Source: Calamus simplicifolius
Lineage: Eukaryota; Streptophyta; Magnoliopsida; Arecales; Arecaceae
Length of the DNA stretch: 64,000 nucleotides
Assembly (NCBI GenBank): GCA_900491605.1
Contig: UESW01004760.1
Span: 327,132-391,131, forward strand
Reading direction: 5' to 3'
Shown here piece by piece: positions 56,172-64,000 of the stretch. Below the pieces are notes generated by a model that saw nothing but the letters and a program-made list of their open reading frames with translations, did no database searches and was not told the DNA's origin. Positions within the stretch are counted from its first letter, which is position 1, and each line of letters opens with the position of its first letter. Position numbers and translations under genes: made by a program.

Positions 56172-58519
56172 ATTTATTAGAAAGTCACTAATGAGAAAAA
56201 CAATACCATAGTGTCTATTAGAAGTGATCATGGAACTGAATTTAAAAATCACTTATTTGAAAAATTCTGTTTTGAAAAAGGCATACATCATAACTTCTTT
56301 GCACCTAGAACACCACAACAAAATGGAGTTGTAGAAAGGAAGAATAGAACTTTAGAAGACATTGCCCGTACCATGCTATGTGAAAGCCAACTTCCAAAAT
56401 ATTTTTGGGCGGAAGCTATAAACACAGCTTGTTACATTCTAAATAGAGCCCTAATTAGACCTATCCTTAAGAAAACTCCCTATGAACTTTGGATCTATAG
56501 GAAACCAAATTTAAGTTATTTTCATGCATTTGGTTGTAGATGTTTTATTCATAACAATGGTAAGGATAATCTTGGGAAGTTTGACGCAAAGTCTGATGAA
56601 GGTATCTTCCTAGGATATTCTACATCTAGCAAAGCATATAGAGTATTTAATAAGAAAAGCTTAGTTGTAGAAGAATCCATTCATATAGTGTTTGATGAGT
56701 CTTTAGCATCAAGTTCAGATAAAACTGATGATGAGGAAGATACATCTTTGATTGAAAGAGATATTGAAAAATTAAATGTATCTTCAGATCAAGAACCTGA
56801 AGTTAAGGATGATGACTCACTTAAGGATGATGGTATTGATACTGTTCAAAATGATCAAGATCTACCTAGAGATTGGAGATATGCTTATGGTCATCCTAAG
56901 ACCTAATCATAGGTGATCCATCTCAAGGTGTAAGGACTAGATCATCAATGAGAGATATCAATAATCATCTTGTATTTGTATCTCATATAGAACCTAAGAC
57001 TATAGAGGAAGCCGAGAAAGATAGTTATTGGATGTTAGCAATGCAGGAAGAGTTAAACCAATTCACTAGAAATCAAGTCTGGACCCTAGTTGAAAGACCT
57101 AAAAATCACCCTATAATAGGATCTAAATGGGTATTTAGAAATAAATTAGATGAAAATGGTATAGTAATTAGAAACAAAGCTAGACTAGTTGCAAAAGGAT
57201 ATAATCAAGAAGAAGGTATAGATTTTGATGAAACTTTTGCACCTGTTGCTAGATTAGAAGCCATTAGGCTACTACTTGCATTTGCATGTCATATGAATTT
57301 CAACTTATTTCAAATGGATGTTAAAAGTGCATTTCTAAATGGTTTTATAAATGAGGAAGTTTATGTTGAACAACCTCCTGGTTTTGAAGATCATGAATTT
57401 TCAAACCACGTCTTCAAACTACACAAAGCACTTTATGGTTTAAAACAAGCACCTAGAGCTTGGTATGATAGATTAAGTAAATTTTTAATTGAAAATGATT
57501 TTTTTAGAGGAAATGTTGATAAAACCTTGTTTTTAAAAAGAAAAGGAAAGGATTTATTAATTGTTCAAATTTATGTTGATGACATTATATTTGGTGCTAC
57601 TAACAATCTCCTTTGTCAAGAATTTGCTAAGCTAATGCAGGGAGAATTTGAGATGAGCATGATGGGAGAACTAAACTTCTTCCTTGGACTTCAAATCAAA
57701 CAAGAGAAAGCGGGAATTTTCATTAACCAAACAAAGTATACAAAGGAAATACTCAAGAAATTTGGTATGAAATCTGCTAAACCTCTTGGTACGCCAATGA
57801 GTCCCTCATGCAAGCTGGATAAGGATGAAGTAGGTAAGAAAGTAGATCAGAAGCATTACAGAGGTATGATTGGATCACTTCTTTATCTAACTGCAAGTAG
57901 GCCAGATATCATGTTTTCTGTCTGCTTATGTGCAAGATATCAATCTAATCCTAAGGAATCACATTTACTTGCTGTTAAAAGAATCTTTAGATACCTAAAT
58001 GGAACTAAAAATGTAGGATTATGGTATTCTAGAGACTCAACCTTAAAATTGATTGCTTATTCTGATTCTGACTATGCTGGTTGTAAATTAGATAGAAAGA
58101 GTACAAGTGGGGTATGCCAACTTTTAGGAAGTAACTTAATCTCTTGGTTTAGCAAGAAGCAAAATTCGGTTGCATTATCCACTGCTGAGACAGAGTATGT
58201 TGCAGCTGGAAGTTGCTGTGCTCAAATCCTTTGGATTAAGCGACAACTTGAAGATTATGGTACCACACTTGATAAAATACCTATTAAATGTGATAATACT
58301 AGTGCTATCAATCTAACTAAAAATTCAATTCAACATTCAAGAACTAAACACATTGAAATTAGACATCACTTTATTAGAGAACATGTAACTAACAAAGATG
58401 TTTGTCTTGAATATATTAATACTAATGATCAATTAGTCAATATTTTTACCAAACCTTTGAGTGAGGAGAGATTTTGCTATCTTAGAGGAGAATTAGGAGT
58501 TTATGATCCTTTAGAATAA
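56172..58519 (+). pseudogene. pol (integrase C-half, RT, RNase H) of SIRE-type copia
   Basis: Integrase from IRSDHGTEFKNHLFEKF through PRTPQQNGVVERKNRT to YFHAFGCRCFIHN. A 1-bp deletion near 56895 separates it from a 523-codon frame with SKWVFRNKLDENGIVI, KARLVAKGYNQEEG, MDVKSAFLNGFINEEVYVEQ, ALYGLKQAPRAWY and IVQIYVDDIIFGAT (YVDD at about 57574). RNase H has SDSDYAGCKLDRKSTSG, STAETEYVAAGSCCAQILW and KHIEIRHHFIREHV. It ends naturally at GELGVYDPLE and TAA 58517-58519. Apart from the frameshift and the missing 5' end, it is well preserved. Confidence 0.93.
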
Positions 58520-58729
58520 TTTTCTGAAACTCTTAAGGACAACAACTATCTAGACTTCTATAATTTCTTGAAAATCCTCTATGTCCAATAAGGAAATTTA
58601 TCTAGAAAGTTAATTTATTGTTGACCCAATTGTTAAGGAACACTTATCTAGAGTTTGATGTTTAATTTGATTAGTTTCAGATCCTTAAAATTTGAATTTT
58701 TCACTGAAACTATTGTGGAGTCGACACCT

Positions 58730-58920
58730 CGTTTATGGAGTCGACACCTTCTTATTTTGATGTTCTATCTGGGCAATTAGAGCCGACTCTGGCTTCTATA
58801 GAGCCGACTCTAATTCGAGCGCTGACAGATTCTCTGGTTCGGAGCCGACACCTCATTTTTGGGAGTCGACTCTAAGTAGAACTAGGTCAAAATAAAAAGG
58901 GCGGAGTCGACCCCAAACGA
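58730..58920. repeat. GAGTCGAC-type motif cluster between pol and the extra ORF
   Basis: At least seven copies of GAGTCGACACC / AGAGCCGACTCT-type sequence in under 200 bp. The same motif family fills part of the 3' LTR (61200-61510) and the solo LTR (27590-27950). Confidence 0.8.
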
Positions 58921-59008
58921 TTTCTATCGTCTCCTAAACCATTTTCAAACTGTTCCAAACAATTCCAAATCCCTCAAAACCCTTGATTACTCATTTCAAT
59001 CGAATCCA

Positions 59009-60408
59009 ATGGCTCCCAAAAGGCGTGCAATCATTGGTGGTTCGACTGTTCCGACGAAGCGTCGTTCAAATCGAAGGCAACCTTCGTCATCTTCTTCATC
59101 TGCCACTCAAGATGACTCTCCACCCTCACCATCTTCTCCTAGAGTCGACCAATTAGCTGGTAAGGCCATTACAACCGGAAGAAAAGTTGATTTCAATTTC
59201 TTTATTTTGGAGGGCTTTGCTATTGGGCGGTTGTTAAAAGAAATGGGATGGGAGAAGGTCTGCTCTTTGGATATCCCTACCTACCCTGCCCTAGTAAGAG
59301 AGTTTTATAATGATTTAAGTAGAGGAGAGGGATGCTTAGTAAGTGTTGTAAGAGAAACAAAGGTAATCATCACAGCCGAATCCCTTGGTAATTTATTGGA
59401 AATGCCTACTGTTGGACTTGTTGAATATCATCATGAAGATAGAGGAGGAGCACTGTCAAGGATGTTAGGGAGAGAAGTTTCTGAGTTTGAGGAAATCTTG
59501 GCAAATCAACTTAATTTGAAACTTAGATTACTTCATAATATCTGTGGAAGGATTCTTTTCCCTAAAATCGGAAGGTTTGAATATGTCTCGGAGCGAGACG
59601 TTTTATTGATGGACTGCATACTCACTGGTAGACCTTTAAATCTTGCTGAAATGATGTAGGATATATGGCAGAGGCAGCTACTAAAAAGAGATCTACATTA
59701 CCTTATGGTATGGTTTTAACATTGGTATTCAGAAGCCAAGGTGTACTTATAATGGAGAATGAGCCACTAAGAAAGTTAAGACATACAGATTATTATAGTG
59801 TCTCTACTATTCACCGAATGGGCTTTAGAAAAGAAAATGGAAACTGGATTAAAAGAGGACATGAGGCCAGAGCTGAAGAAGTTAGAGTTGAGGAAGTCAG
59901 AGGAGAAGACATTCCTGAATCATCTGCTGGACCTTCTTCTGCTGGACCTTTTGCTGGACCATCTGCTGGACCCTCAGAAGCTGGACCTAGCTCTCAACTT
60001 CCACATCAGTCAGCAATGGCATCAGAAAGATTTTCTGAGGAATAAATTGGTCAGCTCAGGGCTTTACTGGCTGAGTATGACAGTGTAAAAACAAATGATA
60101 TGTGTAAATTAAGAGAGGAGTTCAATCAATTAAAGGATGAAATTAATTCAAGACTTGACATGATTTATTTTTCAATTAGCAATTCCATCGAATCCTTTAG
60201 CACTGATCTTCATAAAATTTTTGAAAGGATGGAAGGCATTGCAGACGGTTCTGGAAAGTATCTTCATGCTACAAGTCAACTGAAGAAAGATATCGACCTT
60301 GCCGTCTCTCAAATTGAAGCATGTCTTGAAAGCTTTAAGAAGACCCAAAAAGATGATGTTATGGAAATGATTGGACATTTAAAGAAAATTGTATATAAGC
60401 ATATTTGA
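59009..60408 (+). pseudogene. Extra ORF in the env position of SIRE-type copia
   Basis: Starts MAPKRRAIIGGSTVPTKRRS, a basic segment followed by a Ser/Pro stretch. Residues about 60-216 have VDFNFFILEGFAIGRLLKE, DIPTYPALVREFYNDLSRGE and ILANQLNLKLRLLHNICGRI, resembling the putative plant transposon protein domain often found after copia or gypsy pol. A TAG and a 1-bp shift at about 59657-59670 move the frame to AEAATKKRSTLPYGMVLTLV, then a low-complexity SAGPSSAGPFAGPSAGPSEA stretch. A TAA at 60043 is followed in the same frame by a coiled-coil tail (REEFNQLKDEINSRLDMIYF to HLKKIVYKHI). I see no signal peptide or clear membrane span, so calling it an envelope protein would be unsupported. Its role is unknown. 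Confidence 0.75.
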
Positions 60409-61028
60409 TTTTGTGTTTCAATCCTAGGTTGTATCTTAGGATTTCTTGCTTTCTTTCTTAGCATGTATCTAGGATTTACATACTTAAATCTGTCATTTTA
60501 GAATACATGTAATGGATCTTGCTTTGGAATACAAATGTTTGAATGAATGTTGCACTTTTATTATAAATTTATCTTTGAGTGAATGTCAATGATTAAGTTT
60601 CCTATCCTTATGTTTATTCGAATCAACATTCTCGCTCTAAGTACACTCTCTATTGTTTTTAAACTCACCTTATTGTTGATAACAAAAATGGGGGAGAGAT
60701 AAATGTATATGCATATAAGAAAGACATATATAAGAAAGAGAAAGAGAAAGAAAATGAAGAATAATTCTGAGAATTTTAGGAAGAATTCAGATTATCTACA
60801 TAGGGGGAGCTATTCAATGCAGGGGGAGCTTAATAAGTTTCTCCATATAAAAGTCAAATCATTTTGATCGATGTCAAGTTTTGTTTATTTTTATTCATTT
60901 TGAATATTGGCATCAAATTCTCTATTAGAAAGTCTCTAAGCTTTAACAATGTCTATAATTCTCAATTCAAATGAATTTCTTAATACATATACTCAAAGTT
61001 TTTGTCATCATCAAAAAGGGGAAGATTG
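60409..61028 (+). other. Untranslated region and polypurine tracts of SIRE-type copia
   Basis: AT-rich and non-coding, with GGGGGAGCT repeated at about 60803 and 60821, and the final purine tract before the LTR at 61014-61028. Confidence 0.7.
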
Positions 61029-62411
61029 TTGACCCAATTGAGGATTTTGATGATTAACAAAACTATTTGAGTATAACATTTGATGTTACTAATGATTTTG
61101 ATTAAGTTTTTCAGATTATAAGTCTATTTGATGATCAAAATCAAGAAGGAAAATCAAGTTCTGGTTTGAATCTAATGTTAAGGTAAGACTGCAGACATTA
61201 GAGTCGACACATGGAATCACAGAGCTGACTCCGAAAATAGCACAGACTTAGAGTTGACTCCGGGACTGTGAGAGCCGACTCTATCAAAAACAACAGAACG
61301 TTGGATTTTCAGGCCACGACTTAGAGTCGACTCCCAGACTGCTAGAGTCGACTCCAGAAGAATTTTGTGTCGACCCCAGAAAAGTCAGAGACGACTCCAG
61401 ATCGAGCGGATTAAATTATTTTGAGTTAGAGCCGACTCCAGAAAAGCCAGAGCTGACTCCAGAATGTCAGACACGGCTCCAGAACTGTCAGAACGACTCT
61501 AAACTTTATCTTTATCTATTTTAATCCCAACGGCTATTGTTATTTATGGATCTAATCCTTTTTCACTTGCTTCTAACGGATAGTTTCACACTATTTGTGG
61601 ATTAATCGGATCTATAAAAAGAGGGTTGATTGCATCCCAAAAACAAGAGAGGAAAAGAGAAGAAAAAGGCAAAAAGAAAAGAAGAGAGAAGAAAAATCTT
61701 TGAGATCTATCAGAAAAGAAAAGAGGGAAAACCTGTAAGGAAAGATCATACTCATTCCCCAAAAGAAGAGAAAGAGATTCCAAGCCTTTGCTGTTCTATT
61801 TAGAAGAAATCTCAAAAGAAGGAAGAAGCCCTAGTTTTTCCAATCTTCTGAGCCTCAAGAGCATATTCAAAGGAAGATCCATTCAAAGAAAGAGAAGGAA
61901 GAAGCCACCAAGATCTTCGAATCAGGCTTTGGTTCCTAATCTCTATTTATTGTTTCATTATTGTATATTTGCTCATTGAAGGAGCAGTTTGCTTTTGTAA
62001 AATCAAATACTGTTTGCTGGGTCAATCTGGTGATTGATTCAGTTGAGGCTATTAGCCTTGTGCAAGCATTAGCTTGTGGTTTTAAGGTTTTGTGCTGGTG
62101 AGCCTTGAAAACCAGCTGGGTTCGTTGTGCATCCGGAAAAACAACAAGTTTGAGTTGTGAGCTTGCAAAACAATTCTGCTGTAATCAGTTTGATTATAGT
62201 GTGGACCCAAGAGGTACTTGGGAGTGGATGTAGGTGTAGGTATACTGAACCACTATAAAATCTATTGTGTTTGCCGTGATTGTCTCTTTATCTTCAACTC
62301 TCTATTTATAATTGCTTAGTTTTAAATATGTGAATCTAAGTTTTTATTTCCGCTGGGGGTTATCTTTCAAAGGAGTTTAATTTTTTGAAAAACCCAATTC
62401 ACCCCCCTCTT
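61029..62411 (+). repeat. 3' LTR of SIRE-type copia, last bases missing
   Basis: Begins TGTTGACCCAATTGAGGATT. The first 500 bp hold about 15 GAGTCGACTC-like motifs. It ends ACCCCCCTCTTGGGTTGCTA; compared with the solo LTR, the final TGGGCCAACA-type end is lost, and the sequence jumps to an internal LTR position (next entry). Confidence 0.85.
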
Positions 62412-62874
62412 GGGTTGCTATCCTTTGCTGTTCTATTTAGAAGAAATCTCAACAGAAGGAAGAAGCCCTAGTTTTTTCAATCTTCTGAGCCTCAAGAGCA
62501 TATTCAAAGGAAGATCCATTCAAAGGAAGAGAAGGAAGAAGCCACCAAGATCTTCGAATCAGGCTTTGGTTCCTAATCTCTATTTATTGTTTCATTATTG
62601 TATATTTGCTTATTGAAGGAGCAGTTTACTTTTGTAAAATCAAATACTGTTTGCTGGGTCAACCTGGTGATTGATTCAGTTGAGGCTATTAGCCTTGTGC
62701 AAGCATTAGCTTGTGATTTTAAGGTTTTGTGCTGGTGAGCCTTGAAAACCAGCTGGGTTCGTTGTGCACCCAGGAAAATAACAAGTTCGAGTTGTGAGCT
62801 TGCAAAATAACTCTGCTGTAATCAGTATATTATAGTGTGGACCCAAGAGGTACTTGGGAGTGGACGTAGGTATT
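62410..62874 (+). repeat. Partial tandem duplication of the LTR
   Basis: CCTTTGCTGTTCTATTTAGA at 62411 repeats 61787. The two copies stay over 95% identical for about 460 bp, up to GGAGTGGACGTAGGTA, where the second copy stops. The offset is about 624 bp. The short frames in each copy are near-identical to each other and are not genes. Confidence 0.88.
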
Positions 62875-63095
62875 TGTGGGCATAATCTACTAATAGACCA
62901 CCCTTATTAATATGAAGCCATCTTAATGGTGGGAGGTTTGGCATAGACCCCTACCAGTTTATTAGTTTAAAATTAAAATGGTATATGAAAGGAGGGGGGC
63001 TAAGCTTGACCTTCAGAATACAATAAGAAAGGAGAAAAAATAGAGATGACTCACTTTAATAATTAAAAAAATAAAAATATATAATTATAATAATA
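62875..63095. other. Short intergenic stretch
   Basis: No recognisable feature. CACCCTTATTAATATGAAGCCA and an AATAAAAATATATAATTATA-rich tract separate the LTR duplication from the hAT relic. Confidence 0.4.
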
Positions 63096-63900
63096 GAAAT
63101 GACTCACTCATCAGTAGTATTTGTGTCATCATCATCTTTGCTGCTTAAGTCATGTCCACCTTTATCTTGAAGCCTCGCCTCAGCATCCAATCAATCTTTG
63201 AAGCAGAGAAGCATCCCAACCGTCTCGCTAGTCATCCTACTTCTCTTTTCGTAACATACTAACCTACACTAAAAGTGGATTCCGATGCTACTGGGAACAT
63301 CGGCACAGCTAAATATATCCCGTGCAATGGTAGATATAACAAGATATTAATTTCTAACACTCTTCCACCAAGCTAGTACATCTATATTTTATATTTGATC
63401 TTCATCATATGCAGATGAAGATCATTTCATAAATAAAATTCTAATTCATTACTTAAAGATGAAGAAGATGAAGATGAAGTATATATGTGTCTTCTTTGTG
63501 CAATGAATAAAAAAATAGATGACAAACGAGATCTAGAAGAAGAAGCAGAGCTTTGAGCATGTATTCTAGATCTATAAATTTTATCATCATATAAAGCATA
63601 TATATCATTAAGAAGTCGTGTTACCTCATTTTAGCAGGTTCAGGATCTTGATTCATATTTTCACAATATTCATCAATTAAAATTTTTGTGCCACTTAATT
63701 TTACTCTAGGATCAAAAACAATAGCTAAGTTATGCAAATAACATATTTTATCCCAATATTCATTTCATTTAGTTTCTATTTGACGTATAATAGGCATTAA
63801 AATATCATCATATCTATGTTCTTTAAATTTTTCACTAATTACATGTGCTTTTTGTAAAAATGAACAAAAAGTTGGATAATAAATACCATAAAGAATATAG
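63096..63900 (-). pseudogene. hAT-type transposase relic (C-terminal part)
   Basis: Minus strand, from about 63895: YGIYYPTFCSFLQKAHVISE, LMPIIRQIETKWNEYWDKIC, then NLAIVFDPRVKLSGTKILID and EYCENMN. After a decayed linker near 63600-63400 comes LAWWKSVRN, TIARDIFSCADVPSS, SRMTSETVGMLLCFKDWLDA and EARLQDKGGHDLSSKDDDDT (about 63390-63110). The FDPR block and the W-W-K / T-ETV-ML-C-KDWL pattern are the core end and dimerisation domain of Ac/Tam3 (hAT) transposases. Stops interrupt it. The N-terminal part would lie beyond 64000 or is lost. Confidence 0.8.
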
Positions 63901-64000
63901 ATATGGCCTGTTATATGGCTGTTGGGGGGTTAAAATGGTCAAAACCCTCCCATATAGCTGGTTTCTAGCTGTTTTCAATGGCTAGAAACGGCTCTAACTG
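63901..64000. other. Right edge: short hairpin
   Basis: GTTTCTAGC and GCTAGAAAC form a perfect 9-bp stem around an 11-base loop near 63960-63987. The meaning is unknown; it may be part of the hAT element. Confidence 0.35.

Larger units (their letters stand above)
56172..62410 (+). mobile_element. 5'-truncated SIRE/Maximus-type copia with extra ORF and 3' LTR
   Basis: The element begins in the middle of integrase at 56172 and keeps RT, RNase H, an additional ORF after pol, a polypurine tract (AAAAAGGGGAAGAT at 61014-61028) and a 3' LTR that begins TGTTGACCCAATTG at 61029. The extra ORF in the env position and the long LTR are typical of the SIRE lineage. The LTR family is the same as the solo LTR at 26602-28113. 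The left boundary coincides with no recognisable element end, so the 5' part was lost by deletion. Confidence 0.85.

Noticed and set aside
61586..62616. Frames with Phe/Leu-rich minus-strand or RRKKPPRSS plus-strand proteins
   Set aside because: They lie inside the SIRE-type LTR and its partial duplicate, with no family match.
1..64000. tRNA, rRNA or organelle-derived sequence
   Set aside because: I looked for T-loop GGTTCGAATCC-type arms, rRNA core motifs and plastid gene sequence and saw none that I could support.

Overview
This window looks like plant nuclear DNA, most likely from a monocot with a large, repeat-rich genome. The reasons are plant-type Ty1/copia, RTE-type and L1-type retroelements, CACTA elements, an OVATE-family gene, fragments of IQD and vacuolar H+-pyrophosphatase genes with GT-AG introns, and a very GC-rich intronless CAF1-like sequence inside AT-rich DNA (typical of monocot genes). 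The species cannot be fixed from the sequence alone. Almost everything here is transposable-element DNA in various states of decay. The only intact-looking host gene is a 220-residue OVATE family protein at 41731-42393 (+).

Left part (1-9340): a short array of GATCG-rich repeat; a CACTA-like element (right end at 4951) whose two flanks are packed with palindromic TCGTAGGGAA-type subterminal repeats and whose core (about 1246-3880) is a chimera of host exons with introns (an unidentified two-exon piece, one V-PPase exon, three IQD exons); a decayed copia gag; a MITE; a short 5'-truncated RTE LINE with an 11-bp target duplication; and two L1-type LINE tails ending in RNase H sequence and poly(A), one with 80 uninterrupted A.

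9340-24260: a CAF1 deadenylase pseudogene with a TATA box, a complete but frameshifted copia element (10799-17322, target duplication TTTCC), a possible hAT MITE, and a nearly intact Tork/Tnt1-like copia on the minus strand (18955-24253) with primer binding site and polypurine tract.

24260-41300: a three-level nest (a copia solo LTR inside an RTE LINE inside a Harbinger-like element), an L1 LINE with zf-RVT and RNase H sequence and a 16-bp target duplication, a copia element that has lost its reverse transcriptase core and carries a 148-bp tandem duplication, a foldback MITE, another LINE relic, and long stretches with nothing recognisable.

41300-50600: the OVATE gene, then quiet DNA, then a 2486-bp CACTA element (45731-48216, target duplication TGG) that carries two spliceable exons of an unidentified host gene plus the tail of its own transposase-like gene.

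50600-64000: an RTE LINE (endonuclease to RT) interrupted by the left end of another CACTA element (52688) whose subterminal repeats run directly into a 1.2-kb array of an 85-bp GATCG-rich satellite; an inverted repeat; a 5'-truncated SIRE/Maximus-type copia with pol, an extra env-position ORF and a 3' LTR with a partial tandem duplication; and a minus-strand hAT transposase relic at the right edge. The elements do not form a pathway. What links them is nested insertion, and gene capture by the CACTA elements is the most unusual theme.
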